Below are positions 16,044-24,475 of a stretch of 64,000 bases of DNA, piece by piece; the first letter of the stretch is position 1; every line of letters begins with the position of its first letter. The notes beneath the pieces were generated by a model. The model worked only from the letters and a program-made list of their open reading frames with translations. It was not told where the DNA came from and ran no database searches. Both the position numbers and the translations under genes were made by a program. Location of the stretch: the NCBI GenBank assembly GCA_001898995.1, contig MKVZ01000019.1, forward strand, positions 124,001 through 188,000, given 5' to 3'. The DNA is from Rhizobiales bacterium 63-22 (GTDB lineage Bacteria; Pseudomonadota; Alphaproteobacteria; Rhizobiales; Rhizobiaceae).

Positions 16044-17153
16044 ATGGCTTATGCAATCGACGATTTGCCGCTCGAACGGTTTTTCCTGCCCGTGAGCAGC
16101 GCCACCGCCGCGCTGGCGCGGCTGGACGAGCGGCTGGCCCGCTCGCCGGTGCGCGACGGCATGCTGCGGCGCATGGATATGCACGACGCGGCGGCCTGCC
16201 TGTGGCTGGAAGGCGAACTGGTGCATATGGAAGACCTGGTGCTGCACGACGCGCTGATGGACAGCCGCATGCCGAGCCATGCGCTCACCGTCGCCCATGC
16301 GGTGCTGCGGATGCGCCGGCAGATCGCCGGGCGTGCCGCCAACTGGGCGCTCAGCCCTGTGGGACTGCGGCAATTGCTGGGGTTCGGCCCAGAATTAGGC
16401 ACAGAAAAAGCCGCCGCTGTGCCGGAAGCGTCCACCTCTGTCGCCGCTGAAGATGGTCCGTCGCCCGATCCGCTGCTTGAAGGCATAGACGCGTTGCTGG
16501 CGCGTACCGATGCGCTCCTGAACGGTGGTGTCGCCGGACTACGCGGGCAGGAGGTGCTGCCGCGCGAAACCGTGGCCCGCGATTCGCTCATCTATGACGA
16601 CGACTGGGACGAGGAGGCGCGGCTCGATGAATGGCGTGCCTGCGTCGCCGCTACGTCCGGCCTGCCGCCGCTCATGCGTGCGGCGATCCTGCACGACGCT
16701 TGGTTTTCGCTGGAAGTGGTGCAGCGTTCGTCATGGATCGGGCGGTTGCTGACGGCGGCTTTCCTGCGCCAGTCCGGCATCGCCGCCGGTCATCTGCCGG
16801 CGGTCAGCCTCGGGCTGCGGGCGCTGAAGCCTTCCGAGCGGCGTTCCCACGACCGGCTGGCGCGGCTGCATGCTTTTCTGGAGGCAATGGAAGAGGCGGC
16901 GGAGGCGGGAATGAAGGAGCATGACCGGCTGATGCTGGCGCGTGAGCAGATGCAGCGCCGGCTCAAGGGACGCCGTTCCAGTTCCCGTCTGCCGCAACTG
17001 ATGGAGATGGTGCTGCGCAGCCCGCTCGTTTCCAGCCAGATGGTCGAGAAGGAATTGCGGGTCACCCAGCCCGGAGCGCTGAAACTCATCGGCGATCTCA
17101 ATCTGCGCGAGATTACCGGGCGTGGCCGATTCCGCGCATGGGGCATCATTTGA
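16044..17153 (+). CDS. DUF1612 / RHE_PE00001 family protein with C-terminal HTH
   Basis: 369-aa protein of the rhizobial RHE_PE00001 (DUF1612) family: LERFFLPVSSATAALARLDE, MDMHDAAACLWLEGELVHMEDLVLHDA-type core, and a C-terminal helix-turn-helix-like segment (EKELRVTQPGALKLIGDLNL). Function is unknown; the HTH suggests DNA binding. Homologues are often on rhizobial plasmids, so this may be an acquired gene. The start ATG at 16044 has a weak ribosome binding site. The 3' end overlaps the convergent oxyR 3' end by 8 bp. Confidence 0.8.
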   Translation: MAYAIDDLPLERFFLPVSSATAALARLDERLARSPVRDGMLRRMDMHDAAACLWLEGELVHMEDLVLHDALMDSRMPSHALTVAHAVLRMRRQIAGRAANWALSPVGLRQLLGFGPELGTEKAAAVPEASTSVAAEDGPSPDPLLEGIDALLARTDALLNGGVAGLRGQEVLPRETVARDSLIYDDDWDEEARLDEWRACVAATSGLPPLMRAAILHDAWFSLEVVQRSSWIGRLLTAAFLRQSGIAAGHLPAVSLGLRALKPSERRSHDRLARLHAFLEAMEEAAEAGMKEHDRLMLAREQMQRRLKGRRSSSRLPQLMEMVLRSPLVSSQMVEKELRVTQPGALKLIGDLNLREITGRGRFRAWGII

Positions 17154-18054
17154 GACAGGTCTCGCGCAGATGCCGGGCGAAAAGCTGGTATTCGTTGCGC
17201 CGCGCCGCATGGGCGCGCCATGCCAGAACCAGCGAGCGGGCATTGTTGCGCCCCTGATAGGGCACGAGGCTGATATCGGTGCCGCGCGTCACGCCCGCCT
17301 TGACGGCGAGTTCCGGCAGGAGCGTCACACCCATGCCGAACTGCACGAGCTGCACCAGCGTCGTGATGCTGGTGGCGTGGACGTCGCCGCCGCCCTGCAG
17401 CGGCCGGGAGCCGATCGCCGCCATCACATGTTCGCGCAGGCAATGGCCGGTGTCGAGCAGCAGGAACGGCTCGCCCTCCAGATCGTCCGCATCGACGCTG
17501 TCGCGATTGGCGAGCGCATGGTCGCGGCGTACGGCGAGCAGGAACGGATCGCGCCCGATCTCCACGCTCTCGAATGCTTCGAGGTCGTAAGGGTGGGCGA
17601 CCAGCGCCACATCCAGCGTGCCCGAACGCAGGCTTTCCAGCAGCACGCGCGTCAGTCCCTCGCGGAGCGTCAGTTGCAGTTCGGGAAAGGCGCGGCGGGT
17701 CTCCGGCAATATCTTGGGCAGCAGGAACGGCGCGATGGAGGGAATGACGCCCATGCGCAGCCGCGTGGTGAGCGGGCGCTCCGCCTGCCGCGCATGTTCC
17801 GGCAGTTCTTCGATCAGCGCCACGATGTCGCGTGCGCGGGCGACGAAATCCTCGCCGGCGGGCAGCAGCTGCATGCGCCGTCCGGTGCGGTCGATCAGGG
17901 TGACGCCAAGCTCGCTCTCCAGCGCCTGAATGGCGGCGGACAGCGTGGACTGCGTCACCCCGGCGGCGCGGGCGGCGCGCGAGAACGAACCGGCTTTGAC
18001 CAGAGAGAGAAAATAGTGAAGCTGGCGCACGCTGATATTGAGCACGGCGGCCAT
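17146..18054 (-). CDS. oxyR: LysR-type hydrogen peroxide-responsive regulator OxyR
   Basis: 302-aa LysR-type regulator: N-terminal winged HTH (ISVRQLHYFLSLVKAGSFSR), then an effector domain with the OxyR signature TGHCLREH. Cys205 matches the peroxide-sensing cysteine (E. coli Cys199). The usual partner nine residues later (E. coli Cys208) is isoleucine here (CLREHVMAAI), so the classical disulfide cannot form at that place. The start at 18054 is preceded by AGAGGATAT. The gene is divergent from ahpC with a four-half-site operator between them. Confidence 0.9.
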   Translation of the reverse strand: MAAVLNISVRQLHYFLSLVKAGSFSRAARAAGVTQSTLSAAIQALESELGVTLIDRTGRRMQLLPAGEDFVARARDIVALIEELPEHARQAERPLTTRLRMGVIPSIAPFLLPKILPETRRAFPELQLTLREGLTRVLLESLRSGTLDVALVAHPYDLEAFESVEIGRDPFLLAVRRDHALANRDSVDADDLEGEPFLLLDTGHCLREHVMAAIGSRPLQGGGDVHATSITTLVQLVQFGMGVTLLPELAVKAGVTRGTDISLVPYQGRNNARSLVLAWRAHAARRNEYQLFARHLRETCLK

Positions 18055-18063
18055 ATATCCTCT

Positions 18064-18100
18064 ATCGCTAAAATCGATACTATAAATCGCTTTAATCGTT
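18064..18100. promoter_or_regulatory. Tetrameric OxyR operator between oxyR and ahpC
   Basis: Four half-sites with exact 7-nt spacing: ATCG-N7-CGAT-N7-ATCG-N7-CGTT. The inner positions also match the OxyR rule ATAG-N-T-NNN-A-N-CTAT (CTAAAAT and CTTTAAT as spacers). It begins 10 bp upstream of the oxyR start codon and lies about 100 bp before ahpC, placing it to repress oxyR and activate ahpC. Binding is inferred. Confidence 0.75.
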
Positions 18101-18202
18101 TTGACCGATGGGCGCAAGCGCACTATATAATTGGTGCAGGCGGGAGATTCTGAATACTTTCAGGCTCTTGCAACAATTCACGAACCTACAGGCAGGTATG
18201 AC

Positions 18203-18757
18203 ATGCTCGGTATTGGCGACAAGCTTCCCTCTTTCAAGATCACCGGCGTGAAGCCCGGTTTCAACCATCACGAAGAAAACGGCGTTTCGGCTTTCGAGGA
18301 ACTGACCGAACGGAGCTTTCCGGGCAAGTGGAAGATCATCTTCTTCTATCCGAAGGATTTCACCTTCGTCTGCCCGACCGAGATCGCCGAATTCGCGCGT
18401 CTGGCCCCGGAATTCGCCGACCGTGACGCGGTCGTGCTCGGCGGCTCGACCGACAATGAATTCGTGAAGCTCGCCTGGCGCCGCGACCACAAGGATCTGA
18501 ACAAGCTGCCGATCTGGTCCTTCGCCGACACCAACGGTTCGCTGGTCGACGGCCTCGGCGTGCGTTCGCCGGATGGCGTCGCCTATCGCTACACCTTCGT
18601 CGTGGACCCGGACAATGTCATCCAGCACGTCTACGCGACCAACCTCAACGTCGGCCGCGCGCCCAAGGACACGCTGCGCGTTCTCGACGCGCTCCAGACC
18701 GACGAGCTTTGCCCGTGCAACCGCGAAGTCGGTGGCGAGACGCTGAAGGCCGCCTGA
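18203..18757 (+). CDS. ahpC: Alkyl hydroperoxide reductase C (2-Cys peroxiredoxin, AhpD-linked type)
   Basis: 184-aa cytosolic peroxiredoxin that reduces hydrogen peroxide and organic peroxides. Peroxidatic Cys57 is in FVCPTE; the C-terminal cysteines 170 and 172 in ELCPCNREVGG act as resolving residues, as in the mycobacterial-type AhpC that is reduced by AhpD. I used the ATG at 18203 (MLGIGDKLP); the frame upstream is not conserved. ahpD follows 73 nt downstream after a hairpin, and oxyR is divergent. Confidence 0.94.
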   Translation: MLGIGDKLPSFKITGVKPGFNHHEENGVSAFEELTERSFPGKWKIIFFYPKDFTFVCPTEIAEFARLAPEFADRDAVVLGGSTDNEFVKLAWRRDHKDLNKLPIWSFADTNGSLVDGLGVRSPDGVAYRYTFVVDPDNVIQHVYATNLNVGRAPKDTLRVLDALQTDELCPCNREVGGETLKAA

Positions 18758-18778
18758 CCGGACGGAAAATTCATACGG

Positions 18779-18807
18779 GAAGGCGGGTTTCGGCCCGCCT
18801 TTCTTTT
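18779..18807 (+). terminator. Hairpin between ahpC and ahpD
   Basis: Stem AGGCGGG / CCCGCCT with a 6-nt loop followed by TTCTTTTA. It probably terminates part of the ahpC transcripts and lowers ahpD relative to ahpC. Confidence 0.65.
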
Positions 18808-18830
18808 ATCCAGCATTGAAAGAGGGTGCC

Positions 18831-19358
18831 ATGTCGATCGAAGACCTGAAATCGAGGATTCCGGATTTCGCCAAGGACGTCCGGCTCAACCTGTCGTCCA
18901 TGGCGGGCGACGAAACGCTGACGCCGCAGCAGAAATACGGCCTGTTCGTCGCCTGCGGCATCGCCTCGCGCAATGCCGATGTGCGCAAGGCGCTGGTTGC
19001 GGAAGCCTCGGCTCATGTCGATGCCACGGTGGTGGAGGCGGCCAAGGCGGCGGCCGCCATCATGGGCATGAACAATATCTATTACCGCTTCGTGCATCTG
19101 GCGGGCAACAAGGAATACCGCACCATGCCGGCCCGCCTGCGCATGAACGTGATCGGCAATCCGGGCGTGGACAAGGTGGATTTCGAACTGTGGTCGCTCG
19201 CCGTGTCGGCCATCAATGGCTGCGGCATGTGCATCGACGCGCATGAGGACGTGCTGCGCAAGGCCGAGGTGAGCAGCCAGACGATCCAGACGGCGGTGCG
19301 CTTCGCCTCGATAATCCAGTCCGCGGCCATCGCGCTCGAAGCCGCCGATACGGAGTAA
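18831..19358 (+). CDS. ahpD: Alkyl hydroperoxide reductase AhpD
   Basis: 175-aa carboxymuconolactone-decarboxylase-fold protein that re-reduces AhpC. The redox pair Cys131/Cys134 is in CGMCIDAHE, the AhpD signature. Start ATG at 18831 is preceded by AGAGGG; a TTG five codons upstream is less likely. It lies downstream of ahpC and shares OxyR control by read-through past the intergenic hairpin. Confidence 0.94.
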   Translation: MSIEDLKSRIPDFAKDVRLNLSSMAGDETLTPQQKYGLFVACGIASRNADVRKALVAEASAHVDATVVEAAKAAAAIMGMNNIYYRFVHLAGNKEYRTMPARLRMNVIGNPGVDKVDFELWSLAVSAINGCGMCIDAHEDVLRKAEVSSQTIQTAVRFASIIQSAAIALEAADTE

Positions 19359-19378
19359 GTTATAGGGTGCGTGTCGCA

Positions 19379-19413
19379 AAAAGCCCGCGCGGATCGCTCC
19401 GCGCGGGCTTTTT
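19379..19413. terminator. Bidirectional terminator between ahpD and MHS transporter
   Basis: 13-bp perfect stem AAGCCCGCGCGGA / TCCGCGCGGGCTT with a 4-nt loop, A-rich on the left and TTT on the right, so usable by both convergent genes. Confidence 0.85.
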
Positions 19414-19429
19414 CATGTCGGTTGCGCCT

Positions 19430-20710
19430 TCACTGCCTGTCGCGCAGCGTGATGAAGGCAAGGCCGATCAGCGAGACCAGCGCCGCCACCGACATGTAAT
19501 AGCCGACGGCATGGAAGCCGTAGCCGGTGGCGAGCCGCGTGGCGATGGTCGGAGCGAGCGATGCGCCGAGGATACCGCCCAGATTGAAGGTAAGGGAAGC
19601 CCCGGTATAGCGCACGGCGGTGGGGAAGGGATCGGCCAGCACCGCGCCGATGGGACCGTAGGTCATGCCCATCAGGCCGAAGCCGAGGACGAAATAGGCG
19701 AGGATACCGGCCGGTCCGGCATAGAAAAGCGGCTCCATGAGGAAGCCATAGGCCGCGATCGCCAGCGTGACGGCCACCATGACGTTGCGTTTGCCGTACC
19801 TGTCGGAGAGCAGCGCCGAAACCGGGATCGTGAGGCCGAAGAAGACGACGCCGATCATTTGCAGCAGCAGGAATTCCTCGCGGCCGTAATGCAGCGCGGT
19901 CGTGCCCCAGCCGAGCGAGAACACGCTCATGAGGTAGAAGATCACGAAGGTGGAAATGGCTCCGATGGTGCCGAGAAACAGGTTCATCTTGTGGTCGGCC
20001 ACCAGCGTCGCCACCGGCACAGACACGCGCTCGGCCTTTTCGATGGCCTTGCGGAATTCGGGCGTCTCCGCAATGCGCAGGCGGATGAACAGGCCGAGGA
20101 GGACGAGAATGGCGCTCGCGATGAAGGGGATGCGCCAGCCGAAGGCGAAGAACTGCTGTTCGCTCATGACCTCGCCGAGCACGAAGAATGTGCCGGTGGC
20201 GAGCAGGAAGCCGACCGGCGCGCCGAGCTGCGGGAACATGCCGTACCATGTGACCTTGCCTTTCGGCGCGTTCTCGGTGGCGAGCAGCACCGCGCCGCCC
20301 CATTCCCCGCCGAGGCCGAGGCCCTGTCCGACGCGGCAGAGTGCGAGCAGCAGCGGCGCGGCGACGCCGATGGAGGCATAGGTGGGCAGGAGCCCGATGA
20401 TGACGGTGGAGAGCCCCATGGTCATGAGCGCAGCCACCAGCGTGGCCTTGCGCCCGATCCTGTCGCCGAAATGGCCGAAGATCGCCGCGCCGATGGGACG
20501 CGCGAAGAAGGCGACGGCGAAGGTGGCGAGGCTTTGCAGCAGCGCGGAATTGCCGTCGCTCGCCGGGAAGAAGAGCTTCGGGAATACGAGCACCGATGCG
20601 GTCGCGAAAATATAGAAATCGAAGAATTCGATCGTGGTGCCGATCATGCTTGCGGTGAGCACCCGGCCGACGGGATTAGCCGGGGGCGCAATCGTTTCAG
20701 CGACTGTCAT
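19430..20710 (-). CDS. MFS metabolite:H+ symporter (MHS family)
   Basis: 426-aa twelve-helix transporter of the metabolite:proton symporter family (ProP, ShiA, KgtP relatives). It begins TASMIGTTIEFFDFYIFATA and has ARPIGAAIFGHFGDRIGRK and GQGLGLGGEWGGAVLLATE, signature stretches of that family. Its substrate is probably a small organic acid or betaine; nothing nearby narrows this. It stands alone, convergent with ahpD. Confidence 0.88.
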   Translation of the reverse strand: MTVAETIAPPANPVGRVLTASMIGTTIEFFDFYIFATASVLVFPKLFFPASDGNSALLQSLATFAVAFFARPIGAAIFGHFGDRIGRKATLVAALMTMGLSTVIIGLLPTYASIGVAAPLLLALCRVGQGLGLGGEWGGAVLLATENAPKGKVTWYGMFPQLGAPVGFLLATGTFFVLGEVMSEQQFFAFGWRIPFIASAILVLLGLFIRLRIAETPEFRKAIEKAERVSVPVATLVADHKMNLFLGTIGAISTFVIFYLMSVFSLGWGTTALHYGREEFLLLQMIGVVFFGLTIPVSALLSDRYGKRNVMVAVTLAIAAYGFLMEPLFYAGPAGILAYFVLGFGLMGMTYGPIGAVLADPFPTAVRYTGASLTFNLGGILGASLAPTIATRLATGYGFHAVGYYMSVAALVSLIGLAFITLRDRQ

Positions 20711-20919
20711 TTCTCATATCCGATCAAATATGGGGCCATGAAATCAGGGGAGGAGAGACCTTTAAAGCCAATATGCACGGAATCGCAAGCCGAAAAGGAT
20801 TTTGGGCAATTTTATGTTGTTCAAGTCGCTTTATCAGCAAGAAAGTGAAAATGGCGCGAGCCTTTCAATTGCCGCAGGGCAGGGCTAAACTCAGGCCGGT
20901 GATCGGTCGGAACGAGACA

Positions 20920-21327
20920 ATGCGGTTATGGAAGCCATATGGGACGGGCACGAGGGCCGCCGCACGGGCGAATTCGGCCCCGCGCGGCCTGTCGCGTCTG
21001 CCGGTCATGCTGCTTTCGCTTTTGCTTCTCGTCTCGGCGCAGTTCTGCCATGCCATGCCGTCCGATATGATGGCCCGGCCGGCTGTTGCCGACACCGTGC
21101 CGGTCCATACGATGAACATGCGCGCCACGCGCAAATCTTCTCCGGTCGATCACGGCATGAAGGCTGCGCAGGACTGCATGATGATGGTCTGCTCCTGCCT
21201 TGTTTTTTCCGGCATGGTTTTCGCCCTTTTCACGCCGCTGTCCTTTGGCCGTCCGCCGCTGGAAAGCGCGATCCGCGGCGGCGGGCCACATGGTGTGCTG
21301 CGCCCGCCGATCCCGCTCCGGTCCTAA
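20920..21327 (+). CDS. Small Cys/Met-containing membrane protein upstream of copper oxidase
   Basis: 135-aa (start uncertain; ATG 20851 possible) hypothetical protein. A hydrophobic signal-like segment (RLPVMLLSLLLLVSA) is followed by a Met/His stretch (HAMPSDMM, VHTMNMR, VDHGMK) and a second hydrophobic segment with CMMMVCSCLVFSGMVFALF. Met, His and Cys in this pattern suit copper(I) binding or transfer, and the multicopper oxidase starts 56 nt downstream. No family recognised; function inferred only from composition and position. Confidence 0.6.
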   Translation: MRLWKPYGTGTRAAARANSAPRGLSRLPVMLLSLLLLVSAQFCHAMPSDMMARPAVADTVPVHTMNMRATRKSSPVDHGMKAAQDCMMMVCSCLVFSGMVFALFTPLSFGRPPLESAIRGGGPHGVLRPPIPLRS

Positions 21328-21382
21328 TTGCGATCGCGCCGCTTCATCGCGGCGATAAAATCATCGACTGGAGTTGAACGTG

Positions 21383-22990
21383 ATGACTGGAATAACCCGT
21401 CGCCGCCTGCTTGCGCTCGGCGCAGGCGCGGCCTTTATCGCCATTGCACGGCCGCGTGCCGTCATGGCGGAAGAAATGTCCATGCCCATGGATAGTGATA
21501 TGCCCATGGGTCCCGCGCTGCCCCTGCCGCCGCTGGTCGAACCCGACGCATCGGGTCTGGTGAAGCTGAAGATCGAAAAGGGCCGCCATTCCTTCGTGAA
21601 AGGGAGCGAGGCGGAGTCCGCCGGCGTCAACGGGGCCTATCTCGGCCCGCTCGTCCGGCTGAAGAACGGCGACAAGATCACGCTTTGCGTCGAGAACGGC
21701 ATGGACGAGGATACGACCCTGCACTGGCACGGGCTGTTCGTGCCCGCCGCGCTCGACGGCGGGCCGCACAATATCATCGCGGCGGGCGGACGCTGGCAGC
21801 CGCAGGTGACCGTCGGTCAGCCCGCTTCCTTCAACTGGTTTCATCCGCATCTGGATGGCGGCACGGCGCGGCAGGCCCATATGGGCATCGCCGGTCTGAT
21901 GGTCGTCGGCGACGGCAGGGACGGCGAACGCGGCCTGCCGGAGAATTACGGCGTGGACGACATTCCGCTGGTCCTGCAGGACCGGCGGGTGATCGCGGGC
22001 GGCCATGTCTATGCCCCGGACATGATGGACCTGATGCATGGTTTTCGCGGCGATACGCTGATCGTCAACGGCGTGGCCGGACCGCAGGCGCGGGTACCGG
22101 CGGCGGTCGTGCGCCTGCGTATCCTCAATGGGGCGAATGCCCGCAACTTCCATATCCGCCTTTCCGACGACCGTCCGCTGCATGTCGTCGCCTCCGATGG
22201 CGGCTATATCGACAGGCCGGAGCCGGTCGGACGCCTTACCGTCAGTCCGGGCGAGCGCTATGAGGTGCTGGTGGATTTCGGCAGGGGCGGATCGCATGTC
22301 GACCTGCTGACCGCCGGCGACGACGATGGCGGCGATGATCTGCCGCTCATGCGCTTCGTCACCGATGGCGTGCTCAAAGGCGGCGTCACCACGCTGCCTG
22401 CCCGTCTGGACGGGCCGGGTGCGCCGGATGCGCAGCTTGCCGTGCGCAGGCGCTCCCTCACCTTCGACGAGCGCATGGCCGCCAACATGAAGCTGATGAT
22501 GGGCGGAAACGGCCACGGTGTGAGCCATATGAACATGGACCACATGAACATGGGAGATATGGGCATGGGAGGCATGGATATGGCGAATATGGACCATGAC
22601 ATGCACCGGGGGCGCTCGACGGCGGAGGCAGGACCGGCGGTCGATGCGGCCACATCCGGCATACGCATGGCCATTGCCGGAAAGCCCTTCGACATGAAGC
22701 GCATCGATGTCGAGGCCGGGCGCGATTCGTGGGAAATATGGGAACTGACCACGCAGGAAATGGCGCATCCCTTCCATATTCACGGGGCCTCGTTCCGCAT
22801 CCTGACGCTCAACGGCAAGGCGCCGCCGGCGCATCGGGGCGGCTGGAAGGACACCGCGCTCATCGATGGAAAGGCGGAGCTTCTCATCCATTTCAACCGG
22901 GAGGCGACACGCAGCCATCCCTTCATGTTCCACTGTCATGTGCTGGAACATGAGGATGTCGGCATGATGGGACAGTTCGTCACCGTTTGA
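21383..22990 (+). CDS. CueO-like multicopper oxidase, Tat-exported
   Basis: 535-aa periplasmic multicopper oxidase, probably a copper(I) oxidase. Tat signal TRRRLLALGAGAAF, then copper motifs HWHG (about residue 113), HPH (FHPHLDGG), HPFHIHG, and the C-terminal type 1/type 3 site HCHVLEHEDVGMM. Between domains lies a methionine-rich insert at about residues 364-411 (MNMDHMNMGDMGMGGMDM), the feature that gives CueO its copper tolerance role. A similar oxidase is known in Brucella (BmcO). Start ATG 21383 has GGAG upstream; a TTG three codons earlier is possible. Confidence 0.92.
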   Translation: MTGITRRRLLALGAGAAFIAIARPRAVMAEEMSMPMDSDMPMGPALPLPPLVEPDASGLVKLKIEKGRHSFVKGSEAESAGVNGAYLGPLVRLKNGDKITLCVENGMDEDTTLHWHGLFVPAALDGGPHNIIAAGGRWQPQVTVGQPASFNWFHPHLDGGTARQAHMGIAGLMVVGDGRDGERGLPENYGVDDIPLVLQDRRVIAGGHVYAPDMMDLMHGFRGDTLIVNGVAGPQARVPAAVVRLRILNGANARNFHIRLSDDRPLHVVASDGGYIDRPEPVGRLTVSPGERYEVLVDFGRGGSHVDLLTAGDDDGGDDLPLMRFVTDGVLKGGVTTLPARLDGPGAPDAQLAVRRRSLTFDERMAANMKLMMGGNGHGVSHMNMDHMNMGDMGMGGMDMANMDHDMHRGRSTAEAGPAVDAATSGIRMAIAGKPFDMKRIDVEAGRDSWEIWELTTQEMAHPFHIHGASFRILTLNGKAPPAHRGGWKDTALIDGKAELLIHFNREATRSHPFMFHCHVLEHEDVGMMGQFVTV

Positions 22991-23020
22991 CGGATGCCCT
23001 TTCGCGGCGGGCTATCTTTT

Positions 23021-23121
23021 TGTTTTTACGCATTTCCGGACGCATCGAAGCAGGATCAGAAATCAGTCCAGTGGACTGATTTCCCTGCGGAGGCGCTTCG
23101 CACTTTCGCTGGAAATGCTCC
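23021..23121 (-). repeat. Mosaic intergenic repeat, subtype B, copy 1 (inverted)
   Basis: Read on the minus strand it starts GGAGCATTTCCAGCGAAAGT and ends ATGCGTAAAAACA like subtype A. Its middle is replaced by a near-perfect 25-bp palindrome (23059-23083, arms GAAATCAGTCCA and TGGACTGATTTC). The same palindrome with one mismatch is in the element at 26541. It lies between the copper oxidase and the convergent FAD oxidoreductase. Confidence 0.8.
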
Positions 23122-23146
23122 AGGTCCGCGCGAAGAGGCGCGGATA

Positions 23147-24475
23147 TCAGCCCCAGTTCTCGACGCGCAGCTTCGACCCGTCCGAGAAGCGCCTGATATC
23201 GAACGGCGCCGGATCGACCAGCGGTTTCTCGCCGATCGCCATGTCGGCAACGAGGCGGCCCGCGCCGGGACCGATGCCGAAACCGTGGCCGGAAAAGCCG
23301 GTGGCCACGATCAGCCCCTCCACGCCGGGCACCGGCGAGATCACCGGGATGACATCGGGCATGGTGTCGATGAAGCCGGCCCATTCCTGCGCGATTTTTG
23401 CCGGTGCGAAGGCGGGAATTGCCTGTTTCAGTTGCGCCAGCACCGCCGCATTGGCGGCGTGATGCGGTTCGGGGTCGAGAATGCGGATCTTCTCGAAAAT
23501 GGAAGGCTGGTCGGCGGGGCGCAGCTTCCACTCCAGCGCTTCCTCGAAGAAGCGCCTGCCGAAGCGGAAGCGCAGCGAGCGCCATTCCGTTGCAAGCGAG
23601 GGAAGAAAATCGCGGAAGAAACGGAAACTGTCCGGCACGATGTCGGCGATGGAGCCGCCGAGGCTCGCCACCGTATAGCCGCCGTCGAGCCGCTTGCGCA
23701 GCGCGAAATCGGAAAAGGCGATTGCCGGTTCGACGCCCGTTTCTATCGGGGCCGTGCGAAACACGGAGGAACGCACCTTCAGTTGCGGCAGGCGAATATC
23801 GAAGGCCGATATGATGAGCCGCGACCATGCCCCGCCCGCCACCACCACGCCCTCGCAGCGCATGCGCCCTTTCTCGGTCAGCACCGCCGAGACCCGGCCA
23901 TTGGTCGTCTCGATGCCGCGCACGGCGCAGTTCTGCAAGATGACCGCGCCGTCCTCCTGCGCCTTGGCGGCAAAAGCGGGCACGGCCTTTTGCGGCTCGG
24001 CGCGGCCGTCGAGCGGCGTCAGCATCCCGCCCGCGAGGCGGCGGGTGAGGCCGGGCGCGAGTGCCCCGGCCTGCGCCCCGGTCAGCGGTTGCGTTTCGAT
24101 GCCATGCTTGCGCGCAACGGCGATCCATTGCTCGTAACGCGCCATCTGTTCCGCCGTATCGGCTGCATAGGCGATGCCGGTGATTCGGAAGCCCGTTTCG
24201 CGTCCCGTATGGGCATTCATGCCTTCCCAGAGACGCAGGCTTTCGACGATCAGCGGCATTTCGCGGCTGTCGCGGCCGGTGCGGCGGCACCAGCCCCAGT
24301 TGCGGCTCGACTGCTCGCCGGCGATCTCGCCTTTCTCGAAAAGCGCCACCGGAATGCCGCGCCCGGCAAGGTACAGCGCGGTGGAAACGCCGATGACGCC
24401 GCCGCCGATCACGGCGATCTTCGTTTCCTGCGGCAGGCGTTCGGCGGTCGCGATCTTGTCCGTGACTGGACCCAT
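23147..24475 (-). CDS. FAD-dependent oxidoreductase (DAO / D-amino-acid dehydrogenase-like)
   Basis: 442-aa flavoenzyme of the DAO superfamily. FAD dinucleotide fold AVIGGGVIGVSTALYLAGRG near residues 22-40, a C-terminal FAD-binding segment with GFSGHGFGIGPGAGRLVA. Likely oxidises a D-amino acid, N-methyl amino acid or related amine; the substrate cannot be fixed. The start at 24475 (MGPVTDK) has AGGAG 8 nt before it; an upstream ATG at 24541 would add 22 unconserved residues. Stands alone. Confidence 0.85.
   Translation of the reverse strand: MGPVTDKIATAERLPQETKIAVIGGGVIGVSTALYLAGRGIPVALFEKGEIAGEQSSRNWGWCRRTGRDSREMPLIVESLRLWEGMNAHTGRETGFRITGIAYAADTAEQMARYEQWIAVARKHGIETQPLTGAQAGALAPGLTRRLAGGMLTPLDGRAEPQKAVPAFAAKAQEDGAVILQNCAVRGIETTNGRVSAVLTEKGRMRCEGVVVAGGAWSRLIISAFDIRLPQLKVRSSVFRTAPIETGVEPAIAFSDFALRKRLDGGYTVASLGGSIADIVPDSFRFFRDFLPSLATEWRSLRFRFGRRFFEEALEWKLRPADQPSIFEKIRILDPEPHHAANAAVLAQLKQAIPAFAPAKIAQEWAGFIDTMPDVIPVISPVPGVEGLIVATGFSGHGFGIGPGAGRLVADMAIGEKPLVDPAPFDIRRFSDGSKLRVENWG

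Noticed and set aside
13010..16045. 1011-codon open frame on the minus strand opposite putA
   Set aside because: Codon-bias shadow: composition dominated by Arg, Gly, Asp, His with no domain; putA explains the region.
19367..20848. 493-codon plus-strand frame opposite the MHS transporter
   Set aside because: Highly charged low-complexity translation typical of an antisense shadow; the minus-strand transporter is convincing.
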